64,000 nt of DNA, from assembly GCF_031119335.1 (NCBI RefSeq), contig NZ_JAVHXT010000015.1:1-64000 (forward strand), read 5' to 3'. A program made the translations under genes and the position numbers. The notes below the pieces were generated by a model that was given only the letters and a program-made list of their open reading frames with translations, searched no databases and was not told the DNA's origin. Source of the stretch: Pedobacter sp. Its GTDB lineage: Bacteria > Bacteroidota > Bacteroidia > Sphingobacteriales > Sphingobacteriaceae. This document shows, in pieces, positions 52,836-61,525 of the stretch (position 1 is the stretch's first letter; each line of letters starts with the position of its first letter).

Positions 52836-52856
52836 TTTTGTTAAACTTTTGTTAAA
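52836..52856 (+). promoter_or_regulatory. Direct repeat in the regulator-susC spacer (candidate operator)
   Basis: TTTTGTTAAA occurs at 52836-52845 and again at 52847-52856, 11 bases apart (about one helical turn), just upstream of the shared 24-base block. Candidate binding site for the divergent DeoR-type regulator. Confidence 0.35.
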
Positions 52857-52870
52857 AATTCTTTTTTTAG

Positions 52871-52894
52871 TGGAAAACATTTGTGATATTTACT
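52871..52894 (+). promoter_or_regulatory. Block shared by two susC genes, copy 1
   Basis: TGGAAAACATTTG then TG and ATATTTAC, preceded by a T-run. It lies 102 bases before the SusC start at 52973. The same block is at 61430-61454, 96 bases before the SusC start at 61526. It is likely a promoter or operator. Confidence 0.6.
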
Positions 52895-52972
52895 TTGTGT
52901 TTTAAAAAAATGCGTTAATGTGCGTTTTTAGAATTTGAAACTTATTGATATAATTAACCAAATTAAAAATTT

Positions 52973-55900
52973 ATGAAAAGACAGTTACTCATGCTTTTGT
53001 TGAGTGTTATTCTTTGTACTGTAAATGCTGTAGCCCAGCAGGTAACGGTAACGGGTAAAATAACCTCGTCAGAAGATGGTCTACCCATCCCAGGGGCAAC
53101 AATTCGGGTAAAGGGAAGTGCTAATGTAACCCAAACTAATGGTGAAGGTTTGTATAGCATTAAAGCAAATCAAGGAGATGTACTTCAGTTTGCCTATTTA
53201 GGTCGAACAGACCAAGAGCGTACTGTTGGTACTAATAACACCATCAATATTGCACTAAGTGAAAGCAACAATGATCTTAATGAAGTAGTTGTAGTTGGTT
53301 TTGGTACGCAGAAGAAAGAGAGTTTAACAGGAGCCGTTACGTCTGTTAATGTGGAAAAGGTTTTTGGAAATCGTCCAATTCCAGATGCAGCTAGGGGCTT
53401 GCAGGGTGCGGTTCCAGGTCTGTCGGTTGTGGTTCCTAGTGGTGAGGTAGGTTCAGACCCTATTATCAGAATTCGTGGTCAGGTAGGTTCGGTGTTAGGC
53501 TCGTCTCAACCGTTAATACTTGTTGATAACGTAGAGATTCCTAGTATGCAATATGTAAACCCGAATGATATAGAGACAATAAGTGTGCTTAAAGATGCTG
53601 CTTCTACTGCGATCTATGGCTCTAAAGGGGCCTTTGGTGTTATTTTGATTACTACAAAAAAGGGAGCCAAAACAGATGGAAATATGGTTACGTACTCTAA
53701 TAATGTAGTGTGGCAATCTCCATTTAAACCGCTTGATATAGCTGGTATCGATGGTCTAGAATATACTTTAGATGCTCATGAGAATATGAGGCAACCGGGG
53801 CCTGCGGGTGGTTTTTGGCGTATAGATAGAACTAGTTTTGAAAAAATCAAAGAATGGCAGACTAAATATGGGGGTGTAATAGGTAATGATGACCCTGTAG
53901 TTTATGGTCGTGATTGGTCTTGGGATGGTATTCAGAAATTCGGATATAGAATTTACGATCCTGTAGCGGCAATGGTTAAAGACAATGGTTTATCTCATAT
54001 GCATAACCTTGGTTTAAATGGTAAAAGTGGTAGCACGAGTTATAACCTAAGTATTGGTTATTTGGGGCAAGAAGGTATGATGAAGCCTGCAAAACATGAC
54101 GATTACAGAAGGCTTACTCCATCGTTAAATTTATCTACCAAAGTAACAGACTATTTTACGCTTCGTGGCGGTGTAAGATATGCGGAAGGGACAAAAAGAA
54201 ATCCTAATTCATTAAATGCTGATGCTTTTGCTGCGGATCCTTGGTTATATCTATATCGTTGGAGCCGCTTGTTCCCAATTGGTGTTCAAGAGAATGGCAA
54301 TGATATTATAGACCCAGCCTTTTCTGCACGTATGTCTAATGATCAAATTCGAAATGAAAAGTTCTTGAATTTAAATGTAGGCGCTACTTTTAACTTAACC
54401 AAGGCTTGGGACATAAGAGCAGACTACGCTTACAGCACTCAAAATAATTTATCAACGGCATCTGTGCCTTATGTTCAGGGTCGCACACATTGGTATGGTG
54501 TAGAAGCTCTTAGAGATGCTAACGGAGCTCAAGTATATGTTGATGAAAATGGTAACCCAACAAATACCGGAGGTGTGCCAGCTTATCAATTTCCATTAAC
54601 GGATCATACTGTAAAAGCAAATACGTATTTCTCTCAAGATAATTTTAGGTCATTTAGAAATACAATAGATATCGTATCTAATTATAATTTGACACTGGAT
54701 AAACACCAGTTTAAATTTTTAGTGGGCACGAGAATAGAATCTTTTGATTTTTCAAGTCAGTATTCATCAAGGACTAACCTGTTGAATAACGATAATCCAC
54801 AGTATAATTTTGCAGTAGGTACAGAAACTTCTGGAGGTTCTGCCAATTGGGATTCGCAAGTCGGTTTCTTTGGAAAGTTGACTTATGATTATGAAGGTAA
54901 ATATCTTTTTGAAACAAGTTTGAGACGTGATGCTACATCTAAATTTCCTGCAGATTTGAGATGGAGAACTTATCCTGGGGTTTCTGCTGGTTGGGTGATC
55001 TCAAATGAAAGTTTTTTTAAGCCTATAGATCGTGTTGTTAGCTTCGCAAAACTTCGTGCTTCATGGGGTAATGTAGGAGATCAATCGGTATCTAACTCAC
55101 TTTACATCCCACAAATGGGAATTGTAAAAAATTCATGGTTAAACAGTGGGGGTATTCCATTTTTCCAATTAGGTACACCAGCTCCAGTGTCGGGTGATAT
55201 ATCTTGGCAGAATATCGAGCATATTAACATTGGTGCCGATTTTAGATTTTTCAACAATAAGTTAGGGCTTACCGCAGAGTTATTTCAACGCTATACTAGA
55301 GACATGATTATTGCTGGTGATGCTTTGCCAGCTACTTTTGGTGCTACTGCTCCACAAGGTAATTTTGGTGATTTGAGAACACGTGGATGGGAGTTGAATT
55401 TGGATTTTAATCATCAATTTGCGAATGGTTTACGTTTGAGCTTTGATGGAAATCTTTCAGATGCTGTTACTTTTATTACAAAAGGGGCAGACCATAAATT
55501 GCCGTGGGAAAATAGATTGTTAAGTAATGCTTTTTCTACAGGCCGTAGATATGGAGATGTATATGGTTTTGTAACAGATAGACTATATCAAGCTGACGAT
55601 TTTGTTTATGATGCTAACGGAGCTTTTGTTCAAACTAATATTGTATGGAATGGCGTAAGCAAGAGAACAAATAAACTGGTTGGAAATAATCCTGTTTACC
55701 AAACTTATTTCGAAGATGGTAACCAAACCATGTTGATTAGCCCGGGAGACGTGAAATTTGTAGATGTAAATGGCGATGGTTATATCGATGCGGGTAATGG
55801 TACCAATGGTAATCCTGGCGACAGAGTGGTGATTGGAAATACTACACCAAGATATCAGTATGGTTTCCGAGTAGGTGCAGACTACAAAAACTTTAGCTTA

Positions 55901-56383
55901 TCTTTATTCTTCCAAGGGGTAGGTGAAAGAAAGATTTGGGGTAGTGGGCAATTGGCTATTCCTGGCTATTTTGCAAAAGAAGGCGCTATGCCACAAGCTA
56001 TTGCTGAAAATTATTGGAAGCCAGATCGTACCGATGCTTTCTATCCAAGAGCCTGGAATATGAATGGTGCAGATGAAGGCTACGTAATGAGAGCACAAAG
56101 CAGATATATGCTAGACATGTCTTACTTGAAGATAAAGAACATTACTTTAGGATATAACTTACCTGCTTCTCTACTTAAGCGAGTGAAAATAACGAATGCA
56201 AGAGTGTACGTTTCGCTAGAAAACTTTATCACCTTTGATAATTTGAGAGGTTTGCCAATAGATCCTGAGGCAATTTCAGGAGTATCTATGTTGCGCACAG
56301 GTGGAAACTATAATTTAGGACGTACAGGTACCTCAAACCCTGCATTTAGATCCGCATCTGCAGGTCTACAGGTTGGTTTTTAA
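52973..56383 (+). CDS. SusC/RagA-family TonB-linked outer membrane receptor
   Basis: 1136 residues. Signal peptide (about 1-22, ending NAVAQQ), regulatory-like domain (about 24-105; GLPIPGATIRVKGSANV), LNEVVVVGFGTQKKE (about 102-116), plug with RIRGQVGSVLGSSQPLILVDN and STAIYGSKGAFGVILITTKKG, and barrel ending LQVGF. No STN domain. First gene of an operon with a SusD partner (17 bases on), a lipoprotein and a GHL10 lipoprotein, with the DeoR-type gene divergent. The attached GHL10 enzyme makes an oligosaccharide substrate likely. Confidence 0.96.
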   Translation: MKRQLLMLLLSVILCTVNAVAQQVTVTGKITSSEDGLPIPGATIRVKGSANVTQTNGEGLYSIKANQGDVLQFAYLGRTDQERTVGTNNTINIALSESNNDLNEVVVVGFGTQKKESLTGAVTSVNVEKVFGNRPIPDAARGLQGAVPGLSVVVPSGEVGSDPIIRIRGQVGSVLGSSQPLILVDNVEIPSMQYVNPNDIETISVLKDAASTAIYGSKGAFGVILITTKKGAKTDGNMVTYSNNVVWQSPFKPLDIAGIDGLEYTLDAHENMRQPGPAGGFWRIDRTSFEKIKEWQTKYGGVIGNDDPVVYGRDWSWDGIQKFGYRIYDPVAAMVKDNGLSHMHNLGLNGKSGSTSYNLSIGYLGQEGMMKPAKHDDYRRLTPSLNLSTKVTDYFTLRGGVRYAEGTKRNPNSLNADAFAADPWLYLYRWSRLFPIGVQENGNDIIDPAFSARMSNDQIRNEKFLNLNVGATFNLTKAWDIRADYAYSTQNNLSTASVPYVQGRTHWYGVEALRDANGAQVYVDENGNPTNTGGVPAYQFPLTDHTVKANTYFSQDNFRSFRNTIDIVSNYNLTLDKHQFKFLVGTRIESFDFSSQYSSRTNLLNNDNPQYNFAVGTETSGGSANWDSQVGFFGKLTYDYEGKYLFETSLRRDATSKFPADLRWRTYPGVSAGWVISNESFFKPIDRVVSFAKLRASWGNVGDQSVSNSLYIPQMGIVKNSWLNSGGIPFFQLGTPAPVSGDISWQNIEHINIGADFRFFNNKLGLTAELFQRYTRDMIIAGDALPATFGATAPQGNFGDLRTRGWELNLDFNHQFANGLRLSFDGNLSDAVTFITKGADHKLPWENRLLSNAFSTGRRYGDVYGFVTDRLYQADDFVYDANGAFVQTNIVWNGVSKRTNKLVGNNPVYQTYFEDGNQTMLISPGDVKFVDVNGDGYIDAGNGTNGNPGDRVVIGNTTPRYQYGFRVGADYKNFSLSLFFQGVGERKIWGSGQLAIPGYFAKEGAMPQAIAENYWKPDRTDAFYPRAWNMNGADEGYVMRAQSRYMLDMSYLKIKNITLGYNLPASLLKRVKITNARVYVSLENFITFDNLRGLPIDPEAISGVSMLRTGGNYNLGRTGTSNPAFRSASAGLQVGF

Positions 56384-56400
56384 TTTAAAGGAAGAAGAAA

Positions 56401-58209
56401 ATGAAAATAGCATTTAAAATAATATTCGTTTTTGTAGTGATTGTTTCTGCAGGGTGTAAGAAATTTTTGGATCGACCACCTTTAACTACTGAAACAGACG
56501 AGACAGCTTGGACGAGCGAAGAAAAACTACGTCTTTACGCTAATAAATATTATACAGATTTTTTTACAGGATACGGTGATGGTTATACCACTACTGGAGC
56601 GCCTTTAGTAGGGTTTACCAACAGCGATGACATGGTTGTGAGAGGAAATCAACCGAATTTTACTAGAGCTGTACCTAATAGTGGTATTTGGAGCTATACT
56701 ACCATTCGTTCAATTAATATCATGTTAGATAGAATTGAAACTAAAATGTCGGGTGTATTAACGCCTGCTGCCAAAAACCACTGGAATGGTATAGGACGTT
56801 TTTTTAGAGCTTTTAGGTATTCTCAATTAGTACAAAGTTATGGAGATGTCCCGTTTTACACTAGAGAGATTTTTGATAATGAGCTAGATGAATTATATAA
56901 ACCTAGGACACCACGTAATGAGGTAATGAATGCCGTGTACGATGACATGAAGTTCGCCATGCAAAACGTTCGTGTAGATGATGGTGATCAGAATGTGAAT
57001 AGGTATGTGGTTGCTGGATTTGTTTCTAGAATAGCTTTAAGCGAAGGTACTTGGCAAAAGTATTACTATAAGAATAATGAGCAAGCAAAGAAATTCTTAG
57101 AGCTTGCTATGGAAGCTGCCGATCTGGTTATTGCTAGTAACAGGTATGATATTAATACAGATTACAAAACAATTTTTACGTCTAAAGAACTAAAGGGAAA
57201 TAAGGAATGTGTGTTGTATAGAAATTATGACCCTGCTACAGGTGTTACCCATGCTATAGCATCTTATGGTAACTTGGCAGAGTCTACCCTTAACGGTCCT
57301 ACTTCAGATTTACTTAAATCATATATTCTTAGCAATGGTCAAGTATGGCAAAATGCAACCCCTGCAAATGCTTCGTTTGAACTGACTAATATGATTGCAA
57401 CACGAGATTCTAGATTTGAAGCAACTTTTTACAGCAGACCTAGTGCATTAAACACAGGCTCGTACTATTATATCACTAAGTTTTTACCTCGTGAAGTAGA
57501 AAAACGTACTCAAGTAGATTTATTGGGTATGCCTCCTGAGTTTACTGGTGATAAAAATGAGACCGATGCTCCAGTGTTACGTTATGCAGAAGTTTTGCTA
57601 AATTGGATTGAAGCAAAGGTTGAATTAGAAGAATTAGGAGGAGCAGTAGTTACGCAAGCCGATATTGATAGATCAGTTAATAAAATTAGGAATAGACCTC
57701 TAGCGGCAGAAGCTGTAGCTAAAGGCATAGTTAAAACCGTTCCACTTAGTTTAGCTGCACTTCCGGCCGATCCAAGTAGAGATCCGCAAGTTTCTGCTTT
57801 GTTGTGGGAAGTTAGAAGAGAGCGTAGAATGGAATTTGCTTTTGAAATTTTCCGCTTAGCAGATTTAAGAAGATGGTCTAAATTGGAGTATATGGATAAT
57901 AACCTTAACACTGATTTGATTACTGGTGGATGGGTTAATTTCCAAACTCAATTACCGGCTGTATTAAATAATGCAAATGTAGGAAAGCTTGCTGTAGTGA
58001 AGGAAGATGGAACAGAGATTGTTTACAACGGAACCAATGCTGCAGCAATGACTGGCTTTTACAGAAATCTTGAAAATCAAGGTCGTTTGCCATTTATTAA
58101 TCAATCCAATATTAATCCATACTTAACACCAGTTGGAATGGTGCAAATGGACGATTATAAAGCTAGAGGTTACAAATTGCAGCAAACACAGGGTTGGCCG
58201 CAAAATTAA
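56401..58209 (+). CDS. SusD/RagB-family nutrient-binding lipoprotein
   Basis: 602 residues, at the long end of the family. Lipoprotein signal IVSAGC (Cys19, then KK). RagB features: FFRAFRYSQLVQSYGDVPFYT, YDDMKFAMQNVRVDDGDQNV, LRYAEVLLNWIEAKVELEEL, and WEVRRERRMEFAFEIFRLAD, followed by LRRWSKLEYMDNNL. Expected to cap the SusC barrel encoded upstream. Confidence 0.95.
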   Translation: MKIAFKIIFVFVVIVSAGCKKFLDRPPLTTETDETAWTSEEKLRLYANKYYTDFFTGYGDGYTTTGAPLVGFTNSDDMVVRGNQPNFTRAVPNSGIWSYTTIRSINIMLDRIETKMSGVLTPAAKNHWNGIGRFFRAFRYSQLVQSYGDVPFYTREIFDNELDELYKPRTPRNEVMNAVYDDMKFAMQNVRVDDGDQNVNRYVVAGFVSRIALSEGTWQKYYYKNNEQAKKFLELAMEAADLVIASNRYDINTDYKTIFTSKELKGNKECVLYRNYDPATGVTHAIASYGNLAESTLNGPTSDLLKSYILSNGQVWQNATPANASFELTNMIATRDSRFEATFYSRPSALNTGSYYYITKFLPREVEKRTQVDLLGMPPEFTGDKNETDAPVLRYAEVLLNWIEAKVELEELGGAVVTQADIDRSVNKIRNRPLAAEAVAKGIVKTVPLSLAALPADPSRDPQVSALLWEVRRERRMEFAFEIFRLADLRRWSKLEYMDNNLNTDLITGGWVNFQTQLPAVLNNANVGKLAVVKEDGTEIVYNGTNAAAMTGFYRNLENQGRLPFINQSNINPYLTPVGMVQMDDYKARGYKLQQTQGWPQN

Positions 58210-58314
58210 GTATGCAATCTATATTAATACTAGACAAATTTAATATGAACCATCCATCATCAAACCGTAATGATGGTAAGGAACATCTGACAATTAAAAC
58301 AAAATTAAAAACAG

Positions 58315-59763
58315 ATGAAACTAATACATAAAATATCAAAAATAGGACCTTTGGCAACCTTTGTGGGGCTGCTAATGCTTGTCGCGTGTAAAGATGACTT
58401 GCCAAAACCGCTTGATACATCCTCGAATGTTACTGTTTTAAACAATATAAAAATAGTTAACGCTGGGGCAAATGGAAATATAGTCTTGCAAGGAGTAGTA
58501 GATGAAGATGCAAAGACCGTATGGTTTCCGAGAATAGACACGCTTACTGATTTCTCAAAACTAAAATTTGAAGCAGAGGTGTCTGGTGGAGCTAAATTGG
58601 ATAAGGAAGTTTATCCCGTAACATTTGAAGCCGGGCAATCAGAACAGGTAATTGTAGTAAAAGTAATGAGTTCGCCTCGTTTTCGCGAATATTTAGTGAG
58701 GTTGAGATTGCAGGTGCCTGTGTATGGAGCTGATTTTGAAAAAGGTACCACATATGATTTCTCGAATAATCCTCTAGGTCAATCATCCTATGATGCCTTT
58801 AATGGGCAAGCAACCAGAGGAAGTGGATTTGATGGAGAGAAAGTTTTGGTGGTGAGAAGAGAGGCCCCTCATGTACTTAACGTATCTGATTTGAAAGCAG
58901 GTACAATCAATAAAATTCCTTTAAATATTACTGGAGTTGTAGGAGGTACATTTATCACGAACATGGGCGCCCAAGTAAACGGTCATACCTATGTTGCAAA
59001 CCTATCTGGAGGACAGACTAGCCCATTAAAAGTTTATCATTGGACAGATCCAAGTGCTGCTCCACAAATTATAGCTAATTTAAATGTTGCTACAATTGCA
59101 GGCGCAGGAGTTAGACATGGCGATAATTTCTCGGCCGCCTTAGATGATCAAGGAAATGGTTTTCTCTTTTTTGGTGACAACGCTGCTACTAAAGTGTTAA
59201 GATTAAGCGTAGCCAATTATACTACTGTTAGTAATCCAACTGTTTTTGCAATGCCGTTAACAGGTGCTGGCGCCTGGACTACCTACAACCGCATTGGCAA
59301 TACCAGTGAGTATTTGTTTACAGGACATGGTGCACAGCTTGCTTTGGTAAATGATGGGGGTACATCCACCTTTACTACTACCAAAATGACCACTCTTGCA
59401 AATGGCACCTCTTTCCCAATAACTAGCTCAGATGCACGTATAGTTTACTTTAATGGTGAGCGTTATTTAATTGTTGTTACGGCACCGATAGGCGCTAACG
59501 CGTTCTCTAACCTTAGGGTTTACGATATTACTAAGGGGTCAAACGTGAGAGATGCTTTAACCAATTTAAACAATCTGCCTACCATTACTCCTATCTTCGA
59601 TTATTCGTTAATGGGCCCGATAGTTAATGGATCTCCGGCAGTTCAATCGGGTTTTCATGTTAAAAAAGACGGCCAAGGTAAAGATGAAAAGTTAATGCTT
59701 TACGCAGCCACAGTTGATGGAGGATTTGTGTTTTTTGAATTCCCAGTAAAAACCTCAGATTAA
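58315..59763 (+). CDS. Surface lipoprotein of DUF5018/DUF4623-like type
   Basis: 482 residues with lipoprotein signal LLMLVAC (Cys25). N-terminal region (about 40-145) is a beta-rich domain of the DUF5018/Ig-like type found next to SusC/D pairs (FEAGQSEQVIVVKVMSSPRFREYLVRLRL, quoted in part as YLVRLRL). The main domain (about 150-480) looks like a beta-propeller: KVYHWTDPSAAPQIIANLN, GNGFLFFGDNAATKVLRLS, NLRVYDITKGSNVRDAL, MLYAATVDGGFVFFEFPV. The family name is from memory and moderately sure. It probably binds glycan on the cell surface with the SusD protein. 105 bases follow the SusD gene, 50 precede the GHL10 gene. Confidence 0.78.
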   Translation: MKLIHKISKIGPLATFVGLLMLVACKDDLPKPLDTSSNVTVLNNIKIVNAGANGNIVLQGVVDEDAKTVWFPRIDTLTDFSKLKFEAEVSGGAKLDKEVYPVTFEAGQSEQVIVVKVMSSPRFREYLVRLRLQVPVYGADFEKGTTYDFSNNPLGQSSYDAFNGQATRGSGFDGEKVLVVRREAPHVLNVSDLKAGTINKIPLNITGVVGGTFITNMGAQVNGHTYVANLSGGQTSPLKVYHWTDPSAAPQIIANLNVATIAGAGVRHGDNFSAALDDQGNGFLFFGDNAATKVLRLSVANYTTVSNPTVFAMPLTGAGAWTTYNRIGNTSEYLFTGHGAQLALVNDGGTSTFTTTKMTTLANGTSFPITSSDARIVYFNGERYLIVVTAPIGANAFSNLRVYDITKGSNVRDALTNLNNLPTITPIFDYSLMGPIVNGSPAVQSGFHVKKDGQGKDEKLMLYAATVDGGFVFFEFPVKTSD

Positions 59764-59813
59764 AACGCTCCTTATTAATGATGATGTTATTTATCAAAAT
59801 AATTTATTAATCG

Positions 59814-61262
59814 ATGAAAAAAAATTGGTTACACCTTGTGATGGTGTTGGCGTTAGCAGTGTTCTTAAATGCTTGTAAAAAAGGAGGAGGTAGCGGCGAT
59901 CCAACACCAGATCCAGTAAACCCGCCTACAGCTGGAGGCCCCATTTTCCCTAGAAAGGAAGTAAGGGCAGTTTGGATGACTACTGTTTGGGGTTTAGACT
60001 GGCCGCAGGGCGCCTATAGTATGGAAAGTCAGAAGCAGCAATACATCAATTATCTGGAGAAATTTAAAACATTAAACATCAACACCATTTATTTTCAAGT
60101 GAAGGGAATGGGAGATGCTTTTTATAGTTCGCCATACGAGCCGTGGAGCCAATATATTACTGGTACCCGTGGTAAAGACCCAGGATATGATGTGCTCAAA
60201 TTTATGATTGACGAAGCCCACGCAAGAAATATCGAGTTTCATGCCTGGATGAATCCCTATCGTGTAGGAACTCGTACTGCTACAACCTCATTTGCTGCAC
60301 TTCATCATACTATTGATGCGAGTTGGGTGGTAGATTTTCCCGAAATACGCATATACAACCCAGCTCTGCCAAAAGTTAGGGAGCGCTTGGTTGACATCGT
60401 AAAAGACATGATTACAAAATATGATGTAGATGGTATACATTTCGACGATTATTTTTACCCAGAAGGTGTAACCTTAGCTGACCAAGCAGATTATGCAACT
60501 TACGGTGCAGGCATTAGTACTATCCAGGAGTTTAGGAGAGAGAATGTTAATAAAGCTATAAAAGGTGTTTACGATGCCATAGTGGCAACTAAGCCGGGTG
60601 TTATCTTTTCTGTTTCTCCTGCCCCTGATATTAATAAAAACTATAATTCGTTGTACGCCGATGTGAGGAAGTGGAACGAACAGGGTTGGGTAGATGTGGT
60701 AATTCCACAATTATATCATGAGATTGGTCACCCAACCAGCGATTTTAGAGCTCGACTTGCCAATTGGACTAACATTAGCTATAAAGCTGCTTTAATGGTA
60801 GGACACGGCTATTATAGATTTGGAGACCCTAGTGCCGGTGCTGCTTTTCAATCGGTAGATGAGCTGCAACGACAGTTTGATATGAGTAGGCTTAACCAAA
60901 AAGTTGTTGGAAATGTACAGTACAGAGCCCTATCTTTGAATGACAACAAAATTGGCATTACCAATAAGCTTGCTACTATATATAAAGATCCTGCTTTGAT
61001 TCCGTTTTTGGGTAGGGCTGTAGCCGCAGTTCCGGCAGCTGCAACCAATGTTAGAATAGAGGGCGGAGAGTTGAAATGGAGTACTTCTGGCAGTGTAAAA
61101 TCTGTAGTTTATTATTTTGCTGATTCGAAAAAAGAGGGTAAGGTTCTCGCTATTACTACAGCGAGCAGTATTGCCGCTAGTGCAAACGGACATTATGCTG
61201 TTTCTACTATTAACGTCGATAACCAAGAAAGTAAACCATCTGATTTGGTAGAGAAAAAATAA
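59814..61262 (+). CDS. GHL10-family putative glycoside hydrolase lipoprotein
   Basis: 482 residues with lipoprotein signal VFLNAC (Cys21) and a Gly/Ser/Pro-rich linker (KKGGGSGDPTPDPVNPP) typical of surface display. Same barrel as the enzyme at 36566: VRAVWMTTVWGLDWPQ, INTIYFQVKGMGDAFY, IEFHAWMNPYRVGT, DGIHFDDYFYPEG, GWVDVVIPQLYHEIGH. Ends with a small beta domain. Last gene of the operon starting at 52973. By analogy with DigH it may cut peptide-free peptidoglycan glycans, or another beta-glycan; the exact substrate is inference. Terminator at 61299. Confidence 0.92.
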   Translation: MKKNWLHLVMVLALAVFLNACKKGGGSGDPTPDPVNPPTAGGPIFPRKEVRAVWMTTVWGLDWPQGAYSMESQKQQYINYLEKFKTLNINTIYFQVKGMGDAFYSSPYEPWSQYITGTRGKDPGYDVLKFMIDEAHARNIEFHAWMNPYRVGTRTATTSFAALHHTIDASWVVDFPEIRIYNPALPKVRERLVDIVKDMITKYDVDGIHFDDYFYPEGVTLADQADYATYGAGISTIQEFRRENVNKAIKGVYDAIVATKPGVIFSVSPAPDINKNYNSLYADVRKWNEQGWVDVVIPQLYHEIGHPTSDFRARLANWTNISYKAALMVGHGYYRFGDPSAGAAFQSVDELQRQFDMSRLNQKVVGNVQYRALSLNDNKIGITNKLATIYKDPALIPFLGRAVAAVPAAATNVRIEGGELKWSTSGSVKSVVYYFADSKKEGKVLAITTASSIAASANGHYAVSTINVDNQESKPSDLVEKK

Positions 61263-61298
61263 GCATATTTAATCCAGTTTTAAAGGTATAAAAAATTG

Positions 61299-61328
61299 AA
61301 AAGCAGCCATTTTATGGCTGCTTTTTTT
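61299..61328 (+). terminator. Terminator of the SusC-SusD-GHL10 operon
   Basis: Stem AAGCAGCCA / TGGCTGCTT, loop TTTTA, followed by TTTTT. It lies 36 bases after the GHL10 stop. Confidence 0.9.
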
Positions 61329-61429
61329 ATTCGTCGATTTTAACAGTACTGCTTTGCAGGTTTTTAAGTAATTTTGCGCCATTCCTTCGCTCATTCCTTT
61401 AAAAAGGAGTAATTTTTTTCTTTTTTTCA

Positions 61430-61454
61430 TGGAAAACATTTGGTTATATTTACA
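61430..61454 (+). promoter_or_regulatory. Block shared by two susC genes, copy 2
   Basis: TGGAAAACATTTG then GTT and ATATTTAC, preceded by a T-run as in copy 1. It lies 96 bases before the SusC start at 61526. Confidence 0.6.
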
Positions 61455-61525
61455 TAAGCATTATTCTGCGTATAAATGCAGTTTTGCACGATCAACAAAA
61501 CACTATTAAACTAAATGCAAATTTT

